This document shows positions 47,280 to 58,429 of a stretch of DNA of 64,000 nt, one piece after another. The notes beneath the pieces were generated by a model that saw only the letters and a list, made by a program, of their open reading frames with translations, had not been told where the DNA came from and did no database searches. A program made the translations under genes and the position numbers. Location of the stretch: positions 205,536,220-205,600,219 of the forward strand of contig JBOZIK010000001.1 of assembly GCA_051453625.1 (NCBI GenBank), in the 5' to 3' direction. Every line of letters begins with the position of its first letter. Positions within the stretch are counted from its first letter, which is position 1. The DNA comes from Welwitschia mirabilis. Lineage: Eukaryota; Gnetophyta; Gnetopsida; Welwitschiales.

Positions 47280-48440
47280 ATCAATGATGGTAAGGTTAAA
47301 TTATTGCCTAAGAAGGATTCATCTAATGAGTTTAGAAACAGAATATTTCTTGGTCATGAGGTATCTAATAGCTACATGGTTTGTGTAAATATTTATATGA
47401 AAGACTAAAAGATAGTGTGTAAGATTATCGAGGAAAAAAATTATGGCTAACATTTCTTTCTCAGTAGTAGTGTAATTTGATTGATATTTAGAAAAGTTTT
47501 AATATTATAAGATATAACTTTAAAATATTTTTCATATTTATTTTCAAGAACATAACCCATTGTAATATTACTAGCATCGTATATTAATTTAAAATCATTA
47601 TTCTAATTGGGCCTCATTACTATAAGTGTAAAAAAGATTTTATCTTTAAGTGTTTTAAAAGTAAGTTGAAAAAATTTATTCCAATTAAATTTAGATTCTT
47701 TTTCAAGTAATGAATGAAGGGGTTTATAAATATTAGCATAATATTTAACAAACAATGATAAAAACTATCATAACCAAAGAAATGTCAAACTTGTTTGACA
47801 TTTATTAGAGTTTTAGATTTTTATTGATACTTACTTTTTTAGGGTCCATTCTAATTTCCTTACTATAAATGTGATAACCTAAGATAATTCCATTATTAAC
47901 TAGAAATAAAATCTTCTCTTAACTCAAATATAGGCCACTCTCAATGTATCTATCTAGGACTTTCTCTAATATTTCTATGATTTCTTCAAAGTTTTTACCT
48001 TAAAGATTGACAAATCATTCATAAAAATTTTTAATTAAATCCTCTAACATATTAGAAAAGGTATCCATCATTAACATTGAATAGTTCTAGGGCTATTACA
48101 AAGTCTAAAAGGCATGCATCTAAAAGATAAAGTTTTAAAAGATAAAGTGAAAGTTATTTTTACTTAATCTTTAGTAGCTATACAAACCTAATTATAACTA
48201 CTATACCCATCAATAAAGCAATAAAGACATGTTCTTAAATTCTGTCAAGAATTTGATTTAGAACAGATAAAGGGAAATGGTCTTTCTTTGCTACTTCATT
48301 AATATTTCTAAAATAAATACACATTTTCGACTTCCCATCTTTTTTAGGTACTACCATTAAAGATCTAATTCATTCACTATCAAATATGGCATAAATAATT
48401 CTATAAACCATTAATCTAATGATTTAATATTAAACTACTT
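47280..48440 (-). pseudogene. Reverse transcriptase and RNase H remnant, internal B
   Basis: RT motifs in order are IIYAIFDSE with a stop for Trp and VVPKKDGKSKMCI (48313-48400), KDHFPLSVLNQILDRI (about 48240-48300) and MPFRLCNSP (48087-48122). NGIILGYHIYSKEIRMDPKK follows (about 47840-47905). RNase H follows with FKLIYDASNITMGYVLENK (47555-47615), VISYNIKTF and a degraded TDH.ALKYL region (about 47355-47390). The order and spacing are those of plant Ty3/gypsy pol. The Y.DD box is unreadable. Many stops and shifts rule out function. Confidence 0.85.
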
Positions 48441-49079
48441 ATTTAAGGGATATATTTAGTCTTCTTTTAGGTTACCTAATTAGTTTTACATTATCTTCAA
48501 GGTAGATTTTATGTTAAACAATAGAAGTGGGAATGGCTACTAAATCTTTATGAGTTAAAGCAAATACATTAACCTTAGAATTCAAGAGTGAGATTAAAGT
48601 TAATTATTTTTAAGGGGAAAGATGTTCATTTATTATCAAAGGTTTATTCTACTCATTATATAGAAATATGTATTTCAATCAACTGGGTAGAGGTTTTAGC
48701 TCTAAGTTAAAATTTTTAGTTTCTATTATTATTTTTTAAGAGTTAACCATCATCTAGATGATAAAGATGGATGACCTTCCTTAAAATATGAAATCTTAGT
48801 TGTTTTTAAATATTAGACTTCTTCTTAAATTTTAGGTTCTATTTCTTTATTATCCTAATCAAAACAATCAGTGCTAAAGTGTTTATAGTTGAGTTCATCA
48901 TGGTTGAAAGCTTTCAAATTTTCTACTTTAAGTAAATCATCATACAAGGTAGGATTATGAAGCATTAACCATCTCTCTTTAGGTGGACAATGCTGTAAAA
49001 ATAATACTAGTTTAATTTCTTTCTCTCCATTCCACTCATTACCCGTGTCTTTTTCAATAGCATCAAAAAATCTAATGTT

Positions 49080-49450
49080 AAACTTCTTATTTCCTAAGTG
49101 TTAGTTCATCATTTTAGTATGTGAATTAATAATATAATGTACAGTTACATAAAATGCTCTTCTTAGAAGTAGTGGATAACCTTAATTATACTCAATTACT
49201 ATAGTAACCACATCTATTGGATAAATAATTATTTAATTTGAATTAATAAGTCTTTTATTATTCTTAAAGGTCTCTTCATTGAAGTATTAACTAATTTTAA
49301 GATAATATATGTATGCTCAATTCTATTTTCTAAATCAAGTCTTTGACAAATATGAATAGTTATAATATTAACAATTGCCCCTATATCAATTAAAACTTTC
49401 TTAATTTTTATTTCCTTCTAAAGTAAAACTAATTATTACTACCCCAAAAT
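49080..49450 (-). pseudogene. Aspartic protease remnant, internal B
   Basis: KVLIDIGAIVNII (about 49360-49400) keeps the catalytic D-I-G-A site of the plant gypsy pattern DLGASVNLMP. YPIDVVTIVIEYN, near 49180-49220, corresponds to FPADFVVLDMEED. Its counterpart in A at 28190-28560 has lost the catalytic aspartate. Confidence 0.75.
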
Positions 49451-50049
49451 TATTAAAGTTTTGACATTTTTGCAAAACTAAGTTGGCTATAAGTTGAGGT
49501 AGGAAGACTTTACTAGGTATGGTTTATTTTTATTTCTCCTAATTAGGTATTTTCACAACTTATAATATTTAGGGTTTTCTTATAAGAGATTTGAAAAAGG
49601 TAAATTTATGCTTACATCTTGCATTAAGGCTTTTAAATAATCATCAAAGGTAGGATTTGTATTTAATATATTAAGCCAAGGGGTAGTAGGTTTATCTCCT
49701 TTATCTTAAAAAGAATTTTTTGTATTAAGCTTATCACTTAAAGGAGAAGAGAAGTTATGATTTTATAAGATTTTGACATCCTCTTCTTCTTCATCATCTT
49801 TCTTACCATTTTTGAAATTTGAAGCCTCATAAGTAGGAGGTATTACATAATTTTCACTTCTTGTTACAACTTTGTAATATTTTTTTAGTTCATTAATGTT
49901 TTATTGCAAGTTATCCTTATGATATTTGATTTAATAGCATAGTTTTTTAAAGAACATTTACTAGATTTTTAATGTTTGAGTTTGTCTTTTTTTGAGATTT
50001 TCTTAGCTCATCAATTTAATTTCTATGTGGATCATTCTGATTTTAAAAA

Positions 50050-51240
50050 TTTAAAATATTTTCTTTAAATTTTTATTTACTTGATTGGAATTTTGAGTTA
50101 TTTAATTAAAATTTAGCATTCTTAAATCTATTTTTAAATGGTTGAAAATTTTGATAACTTGTTTAAAAGTTCTTAATTTATTTTCAAAACATTGAAAGTT
50201 TGGATTTCTATTCATTTCAGGTTGAAATTGATTTTAATTTCTAAAGTTAGAAGACTTTTGATTAAAACACACATTTCTTCATAAATTTTCTCTTTGTAAG
50301 TTTGCAACAAAGGACATTCTTTTATTACGTGATAATTGTCTTCATGTAAATTGCAAGTTGAAATCAAATTATTTTTAGTTGCATATTTTTCATGTAGAAT
50401 TATTTAACTGTAATTGTATAAAGTTGTTGTAAAATCCTTGATTATATTTGTTGATTCTTATTCTACTTTTCCTTTTCTTATTTAACTTCTTTAAGGTATT
50501 TTATAATTTGACCTATAGCATAATTTTCTTTAGATGTTGGTTTATGTCATGTTTAACTTACTTCCACTAGTTCTTCCAATAACTTCCATAAATTTTCTAA
50601 CATTAGGTTTATTAAGTTACCACCACATGAAAAATCTAAACATTTTTTTAGTTTGGCTATTTAATCTATTATAGAAATAATCTATTAGCTCTTCTTGAGT
50701 AAATGCATCAATATGATTAGAATGAATTACTATGAAAAATTGTTCATAGGCTATGGCATAATCTTCATTAGTTTGTTATTGGAAATTTGTTACTTCTTTA
50801 TTTCTTTTCCTCATTGTAGTTTCACTGATAAATCTATTTATAAAGGATTTTTGAATTTGGTTTCCTATTTTTAAATTTTTATGTGGAATAGTTCTTATCC
50901 ATGATTTTTCTTTTTCTTTCAGTGTGATGAAGAAGATAATCATGTAAGTATGATTATGAATTCATTTTTGTACTATTTTGTAAAGTAAGCACTAATTGTT
51001 CTATGTCAGCTATATGTTGAAGTGGATCTTCATCATTTTCTCTAGTAAAAATAGGAGATTCACTTAAAGTTTTTAACTTGATATCATCATCAAGAGGTAG
51101 GTCAAAGGGGTTTGAATTTCATGCTTTTTATTTGCATTTAATTCTTTAAGTGTGATATTAACATTTTTATTTATGGAGTTAGTAGAGATTTCTATCATGC
51201 TACAGGGATTAGAAGAAGACACTTGTTTATGTTTTTACAT
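50050..51240 (-). pseudogene. gag remnant, internal B
   Basis: Collinear with the A gag (29300-30360) and, in its N-terminal part (50990-51210), with the open fragment of C at 75-386. Recognisable strings are fewer than in A because of added shifts. The phrase acttttatgtggaatagttcttatcc near 50870 marks the WLKTIPH stretch that all three copies share. Confidence 0.6.
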
Positions 51241-51867
51241 AAAATTTGATATTGCAATAATATTATGAGCTTATGAACTTTCTTTTAAAAATTTTTAAGT
51301 TAAAAAAATAGATTCTAAAATAAATAATGTAGAAAAATATTCTTGTTTAATTCTTATAATTTCTTATGTACTTAGGATGTACATACTCGAATTTAGTTTA
51401 AAGTTAATCAAGCATTCTCTCATCTTTCCTTCTCTTAGTAGCCACTCTCTTTGATACTTTATATTTTTACTTAATTTTATCATGTTCTTACATGCTTATG
51501 ATTATTTTTATAAGCATCGTCTCATTGGCCATTTAGATGATTGACTTGGACAAAAACACACATAGAAAAACTAAAAACAAAACCATAGAAAAATAAAGTC
51601 ATAGAAAATAGATAAAAAAGAGGGATAATAAGAAAAGCCTTATTTCTTATGAGAAAGAAAAACCCTAGTTTTATAGGCCTTCATCCATCATGCATCCTCT
51701 GGATGATAGGGGAAATGACAAGTTATTATTTTTACAATGAAAATAAAAAAATGTAGAAGAAAAAAACCTATGGTTCTATTATAAAGATATAATGCTACTA
51801 CAGACAAATACTTGAACTAAAATCTAAACTAATCTAAGTAATGATAATTCACAAACTCCTAGCAGAA

Positions 51868-51886
51868 TTTTCTAGAAATGGTGCTA
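51868..51886 (-). promoter_or_regulatory. Primer-binding site, strongly degraded, internal B
   Basis: The minus strand reads TAGCACCATTTCTAGAAAA next to LTR3. TGGCGCC has become TAGCACC, and the rest fits the same tRNA-Asp site with further changes. The position, three bases from the LTR edge, supports it. Confidence 0.6.
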
Positions 51887-51889
51887 AGA

Positions 51890-53147
51890 TGTTATAGTGT
51901 ATATTTGTGTAATATTTCATGTCCTTTATCAAATCCTATTACCACAAATATATATTACAAAACACAACACACCAATACAGACAAGAATGGACCTGAATGT
52001 TCTAATTAATCAAAGGCATAAATGAGAAGAAATAGAATTGATTTTAAATGAAATATTTTTGTATTTTCTTTTTAAGTAGAACAAAGTAAATTACAATGCA
52101 AGAATAATGCAAAGTTAATACAATATGCAAATGAAATATAAGAACTACTTTAAGTGTAATATCTATTTGACTACCAAATTAACTTATCATAGAGATTGAT
52201 CTTGTATAACATAGATTAATCAAGGAGAACTATCAACCCTAGCCAATCTAAGCTATTAGAGATATTGAACAAAATATAAAAATATTCATTTATAATCTAG
52301 GAAATAGAAAATGTAATACAACTAAAATACTAGTATAAATCTTAACAAAGGTTTCTTTTATGATCCATATCACAAATGAAGCTATTAGAAAATCATAAGT
52401 AATATAAATCATAAGGGAGACACATAAAAAAAGATATACAAATAAAAATAGAGTTTTGATTAAATCAAATCAACATCCTATTACAAAGTCACAGCACCTT
52501 AATGGAGGATACACAATCCAACACCAAGGAAGATGTCTATTTATAATAACAATGGATGGATCTCCTATTCTTTAATTGAATATCATAAGAATATTTAATG
52601 TCAAATAATATAAATTTAAGTCAAGGATGGAGGAGGTATTTCTTATAAATAAGACTCTAAAAATAGTAAATCCTAACAAACATAGGAAAATCCTAATAAT
52701 GTATAAAAGATGCATGACATATTTCACAAGTTTTGTGGAGTCTGATGAACTTGTTATCTTTAGGTATTATCTTGTTGACTGTCCAAATGATATAAGAGAC
52801 GATGCCACATCATACAAGATCCATATCAACTATTAGTTTAGTATAATCATCATCCTAGTTAGCATAATTACTTTTTTCATCCATACTTCATCTAGATGAT
52901 GTGGTAAACAATGGACTTTTAAAGTTATTTCTTTTATCAGACCGACCTCTTTCATCATGATATTTCTTCATCAAATATAATGTATTGAAATTTTCCTAAA
53001 ATGCTATTAGATGTAATAAATATTACATGTTTTTGTAATAATTGCATTAGCTTGCCATTATTATCAAAAATCAACCTAAATCTATTTAATGTTCTATAAA
53101 ACTACTCAAAAGGTTATATCAAATACATGCAATTTGGCATTACAACA
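51890..53147 (-). repeat. LTR3 of the tandem array (5' LTR of B)
   Basis: The right end reads ggcattacaaca, the LTR start in element orientation, and is followed by AGAAT. The left end reads TGTTATAGTG, the reversed LTR end, next to the primer site. Full-length match to LTR1 and LTR2. The promoter-like region is at 52629-52648. The open stretch at 52627-52836 has no protein match. Confidence 0.8.
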
Positions 53148-53269
53148 AGAATAGTAAATGGAATTGAATAAGGACTAAAAAAAACCAATTAAAGATTATG
53201 GTCTAATAGAGAAAATGAATTGTAATTAACTTATTATCAATCTAATTTTATATTAAAAATACTAGAACT

Positions 53270-54950
53270 TCTCTTAACTAATTAGTTTTATAACAATATC
53301 TACTATTTCCTTTATGGTTGGATAATATGTAGGTATAATCACTTCATTTTGTATGAGTTTTTAATTTTATGAACTATAAATAAAAGTGTTTTATCTTATT
53401 ATAATATACTAAATCTTTCATTATGAAATTCGTTGACTGATTATCAATGAAGAGCTATGTTGCCTTTGTTTACTTTAAGTTAATTACTATTAATAACTTT
53501 TTTAACCATTTAATTTTCTTTCATTCCTCAAAAGTAATTATATATTATACCTTAGTAGAAAATCAAGCTATTATTTTTTGACACTTTGATCACCATGATA
53601 AGGGTGATGTGATCAAGAACATAATTTAGAGATGTATTACTTTTCTAGAAAAATATAAATCAAAGTATGTATTTAATAAGAATTGAAAGCCTATTTTATC
53701 TATTATACCTAAATCCTTTTTCTTCTTTAAGCTTTTTTTTCACTCTCTTTGCAATGTTTAGATGAATTATCTTAGGTGTAGGAAGATAACTTGATAAGAA
53801 ACTAATGACATATGATAATTTGGTGTAGTGTTTATCGCATAACTTAGATTTCCTACCATTATTTTATATTTAGTCTCATTTGTAGGTTTTGAGTCTTTAT
53901 CTATAGGTATCTTAGCATTATTTTTTAAAGATGTTATAGCATCTTTTGCATTTTCTAATTTAAATTTCTTAACTTGGTCTCTAATGTATTTCTTTTAAGT
54001 TGATAATTTCCCATATTTTCTTTGAATAATATCTACACCTATTAAAATATTTCTAATTTAAGATTAAAAATTTTAAATGCTTTATTTAAAGAATTTTTTG
54101 TTCTTCTAACATCTTCTTTGTCACTTCTTATTACTTGCATATTATCCACATACACCAATACATATGTGGATTTGATCCCATTAGATTTTATAAATAATGT
54201 ATCAGCCACCTCTTGATAATTACATAGTTGAATCTAGTGGAACTTAGATAATTTTTAAGCTTAGCGTACCATGCTTATGGTACTTGTTTTAGTCCATATA
54301 GTGACTAATCAATCTACACACATTCTGTTCTTTATCTTTATCTTCAATTACTTTTAATTACATCATGTAAATTTCTTATTTTAAATATCTATTTATAATA
54401 TTATTATTTATATCTAATTAATAAATCTTTCATACTCTTTGTGTGGCTAAAAAAACCACTATTCTAATATTAGTCCATTTTGTAATTAGTGTAGAAACCT
54501 TATTATAATCAAGTCCTTTCTCCTGGTGTAGGCCTATAGTAAAAAGTCAAGCTTTATATCACTTAAGAATGTTGTCCACATTATATTTGTTATGAAAAAT
54601 GTATTTGTTAGGTAACTATGCATACTAACAAAAGGTCTACCAGCTTCTAAGTAGCATTTTTAACAAGGCTATCATATTCTTTTGATATTACTTGTATTAA
54701 TTTATCATGTTAAATTGAATCCTTGAATAAGGTTGGTCCACCATCAAATTTCAAGTGGAGCTTATTAGTATCATCATCATAAGATGTATGTGAGACTTAT
54801 CTAGTTCTATTTTTATTGTTATAATCATTGCAAACATTTTAAAAGTATACTACAACTAAGTACTTTGACATTATCTTTGGGTAGTATTAACTTCTTCTTC
54901 ATTTGTATAATTCACTGAATTTCTACTTGAACCATGATTAAGCATGCTAG
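53270..54950 (-). pseudogene. copia reverse transcriptase and RNase H remnant, element K
   Basis: SLYGLKQVP, then a stop, AWYAKLKNYLSSTRF (54215-54310) is the copia RT signature KSLYGLKQAPRAWY.KL..FL. STYVLVYVDNMQVI (about 54130-54165) is the active-site block with YVDD changed to YVDN, followed by an NSLNKAFKI stretch as in KNQLSKEFEM. Farther left, KGNIALH and NEFHNER (about 53405-53470) match the RNase H tail DNQSAI.LA.NP.FH.RTKHI, and the coding trace fades near 53270. Stops and the lost Asp make it dead. Confidence 0.85.
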
Positions 54951-55399
54951 AACCACTAAAATACTCAATTTCTAGAGGTTTCACAATGGACATACTAATA
55001 GTTAAAGATAAAGCATTACTGGTAGCCACATCTGCCCCCTCAATCATAGGACATTAAGCATCTAATATGGTTGTTATATTTGACAAAGGATAAAGCTTCA
55101 AGGAATCAAATTAAGAAAACCGCACAAAAATGTTAATAAGCATTTGTTTCAAATTTTTCATAATGTATGCTTAAAATGTGGACATAGAATTTACAAGTAA
55201 ATATGTGACAATGGTGCATGTTTGGCTTAAAACCATACCACGTTTTAGCTCAAGATACTTTTGTCTCTATATAACAATTAACATAATTGTTGTGATGCAT
55301 TACTATCTTGGCTATCTTACCCTAAATATAGGGTTTGTAACACTAAAATACATCATGAAATGCATCATATCCATAATGATGTGATTAAATCACTCTATA

Positions 55400-55980
55400 A
55401 TTACATTTTCTTGTAGCATCTTAGGGTAGGTATTAAAGTGATAAATTCCTCTAAAAGTAAGAAAATCTTAAAATTAGTAGATGTATATCCATCAACATTA
55501 TCTTAGTGCAATCTTTTAATCTTGAAATCAGTTTAGTTTTTCATCTTAGTTTTCAACTTCTTAAAAATATCCAAAGATTGAGATTTGATCTTGATAAAGT
55601 AAATCCAAACCATTTGAGCATGATCATTAATAAATGAAATGAAGTACTAAAAGCATTAGAGAGTGAGAACTAGTATTAAACCAAATAAACCATTGTGTAT
55701 AAGTAAAAGCTTATGAATTTCATGTCACTTACTTGGTGTAAACATTTGTCTAGTTGTTTTAATTATAAGACATGACTCAAATTAAGGAAAACCCTATGGC
55801 ATGGCTAGAATAAGACAATGACTATTCTCATACATGGCATTCAAAGTTTTTGGAATAGGATATCCTAATCAAGCATGCCACAACAATGATGGAGTAATAT
55901 CATCTTAGGAAACTATATAGGCTATTTCACATATTTTAACATATTTCTAAAGAAGTGTAAGATTTCCATCCATGTAACTT
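55400..55980 (-). pseudogene. copia pre-integrase and integrase remnant, element K
   Basis: DDITPSLLWHA, a stop for Arg, LGYP (55858-55905) matches the gag-pre-integrase box LWHARLGH. FISFINDHAQMVWIYFIKIK then SQSLDIFKKLKT (about 55550-55650) matches the integrase core YFITFIDDFSRYTWVYFLKxKSEAFxxFKEFK. One catalytic Asp has become Asn (FINDH). The D-x-GGEY part beyond is unreadable. Confidence 0.8.
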
Positions 55981-55989
55981 TTTATAACC

Positions 55990-56320
55990 AACTAATTATG
56001 CCCATTATGAATATCCATGAAGTGCTTCATCATGAATATTGAATGATCTTCTCTTATTAGAGTTAAAATAGAAATAAGATGCGACCTCAAGGAAGGCATA
56101 TACAGAACATGCGATATGCTTTATCCAGAAAGTCATATTAGGTTAAGAATTACTAAATCATACTCTTCCATAGGAATTAGTATTCTATCTACCAAATATA
56201 CATGAATTTATGCTTTAATAAAGATATCAAAATAATCACACCTATAAGTCATATGAAGCATTGTACCTATGTTAATAATTCTTATCTCATCTTAAGGTAT
56301 GTACTCATTCATATTAATAA
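55990..56320 (-). pseudogene. copia aspartic protease remnant, element K
   Basis: NIGTMLHMTYRCDYFDIF (about 56215-56275) corresponds to DSGASHHMTYRRDYFDTF, with the catalytic Asp changed to Asn. HVLYMPSLRSHLISILTLIR (about 56050-56110) corresponds to DVLYVPNLRRNLISVSKL. This lies directly upstream of the pre-integrase box, as expected. Confidence 0.75.
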
Positions 56321-56699
56321 AATAAAAGTTTTCAAAGACAACATTAGATTTAAAAAATTTAGCATCTTCAAATGAATTAGATTCTTTAGTTACTACATTT
56401 TCCTTAGGAGTAGATTTAATATATCTTCAAGGAATCCTACAGAAGCTTACAATAGGACTTTGTCTTCTGCATTATGAGCATTAAAATTTTTTTCCCTTAA
56501 GAGTAGTAGTCTTCTGATCTAACTTATTCTCTTTTTTAGACTAATTAGAAGAAGATGACACAATATATTTTTTTTGTTTTTTTGGTAAATCCNNNNNNNN
56601 NNNNNNNNNNNNNNNNNNNNNNNNNNNNNNNNNNNNNNNNNNNNNNNNNNNNNNNNNNNNNNNNNNNNNNNNNNNNNNNNNNNNNNNNNNNNNNNNNNG

Positions 56700-58250
56700 A
56701 GAATAAAGAGTCCATGAAGTTAAATTTCACTTCTATAGTAATAAGATACTTACTAAGTGTATCAAATGTTATATTATATAGCTTATTATAGAATATATCT
56801 ATGATGAGATAAATCCTCCAAACAATAACAAATCAAGTTGACATAATGAATGTATACTTTATTTTTAGGTCTATCTTAGAATCTTTACCATAATATCCAT
56901 CATCTTAGCTATGAGTTGGTGTATTATTCATTTTTTCATAATGTTAATCATACATATAATAAGGTTTATTACCTTTAGATCATTTTTAACATAAAATATT
57001 TTCTATAAAGTACAATATTTGGTATAAACTAAGTTACTTCTATTAACCAAATTTTTATGTGAAGTAACAATTAATTTTTGCATGATCTCTGTGAGTTTAC
57101 TATCAATGGTTTTCCCTACATCTTATTCATCCTATTTTTGAAGAGCGACATGTGTATTATCAAAAAACTCTCTATCAAATCCATAAACGTACATTGTAAA
57201 TATGAAGTCTTTATTTCATTTCTTCAACTCTAATCATCATGTAAACTCATCCTAAGATTGTTCATAATTCTTGTAGTTAATACTAACATAAGCTATGTGA
57301 TAAGATCTAGAGTATTTCTTTGATGTTGAAGCCCTTGAAAATTCTAAGAAGAGATAAAATATATTTGACAAGTCATAAAGTAAACTTGAATTTTAGAGGG
57401 ATTTTACTTGCATTCACTATTGAAAGAGATCTATCCTTTATGCAAAGATATCTTATCAAAACCCTAAGAAAATAGACAAGGAAAATAAAAACAATGATAT
57501 AATCATAAGAAAAATGATCTTTCTCTTATTCATAATTTCAAGTAATAAATCCAAGGCATAATACATCAGATAAGAATTTAAATGGAGAAGTATAGTCATA
57601 ACTAAAGGGAATATTATCACAATTTCACGTCATGTATCCAAATCACAAAGTGTGACAAAGCTAAGAATTTCCTTAAATGATCAAAATTATACATACATGA
57701 AAGAAAAATAAAAGTAATTTCTTAACATTTCTTAATATGTATAAAGTAAATTTTACAAAGAGGCTTAGGTTTGATTAATAGATGAAAATTTTAAGATTGA
57801 TTAATTTTCAATCTACTTCCAAATCCAAGTAGTGATCATGTTCCTTGTAATAGGGGTTACCCCTTATCTCCTAAAGAAATAGAGCAATCATTATGAGTTA
57901 TGTTAGTGTTGGTCAGTTTTAATTAGCTTAGATTTATACTTTTATTAAGGGTAGATACAATGTAATTTTGATGATCTACTTATATCTCTAACTTAATAAA
58001 TTTTAATTTTTTATTAATCCCATTTTCTCTTGGTGATGAAATGCATGCCTACCTTTAGCCTTTACAAAATTTACCCTTGATTATTAAGGCATACATGGGA
58101 ATATAGACCTTAAGGAACTTTAAATGTTTTCTCTTAATAGATATATGACTTTCTGTATATCCCAAAATTCATAGTTATTGTAGTTAAGACTATGTAATAA
58201 GATTTAGAAAATGGTATAAAATCTAACATGGATTGATATCTATGTAAGAA
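56700..58250 (-). pseudogene. copia gag and leader region, element K, poorly preserved
   Basis: This stretch occupies the position of gag between primer site and protease, and short coding-like runs can be read at 57100-57480 (for example YHIAYVSINYKNYEQS, LIVTSHKNLVNR). No zinc knuckle or capsid motif is certain. A 106-base gap (56593-56698) falls at the gag-protease junction. Part of 57700-58250 may be untranslated leader. Confidence 0.35.
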
Positions 58251-58252
58251 TT

Positions 58253-58270
58253 CCTATGCTTGCTACCAAT
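58253..58270 (-). promoter_or_regulatory. Possible tRNA-Met primer-binding site, element K
   Basis: The minus strand reads ATTGGTAGCAAGCATAGG. The copia consensus is TGGTATCAGAGCATGG. About two thirds of positions agree with one indel. The place fits, but no LTR edge is clear beside it. Confidence 0.35.
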
Positions 58271-58429
58271 AAAAACTTATTATTATTAAAATGTATTAGG
58301 TATTTAAGGTAAATAATAATCTATATTTTTAAATTATTAGACATAATTGTAAACTTAAAAGTTTAACTATATAGAAAAAGAAAGACAAAAACCAAAAGAA
58401 ACACATAAAAACACATGCAAAAATAGTGT

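Larger units (their letters stand above)
21118..53147 (-). mobile_element. Tandem gypsy array LTR1-internal A-LTR2-internal B-LTR3
   Basis: Three LTRs of the same family (21118-22381, 31069-32315, 51890-53147), all on the minus strand, enclose two internal regions. Each internal region begins at a tRNA-Asp type primer site and ends at a purine tract against an LTR. LTR2 serves as 5' LTR of A and 3' LTR of B. The outermost ends carry AGAAC (21113-21117) and AGAAT (53148-53152), a 5-bp duplication differing by one transition, so the whole array behaves as one insertion. B is interrupted by element D. No target-site-like sequence lies at LTR2. Confidence 0.8.
53148..58270 (-). mobile_element. 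Ty1/copia remnant (K), truncated at the tandem array
   Basis: Read on the minus strand from right to left: a degraded primer site (58253-58270), leader and gag region (about 56700-58250), protease (about 55990-56320) and integrase (about 55400-55980). RT (about 53900-54900) and an RNase H tail ending near 53270 follow. That order, with integrase before RT, defines Ty1/copia. The array (21118-53147) abuts its 3' end, so its 3' LTR should continue left of 21118, but I could not identify it there. Confidence 0.75.
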
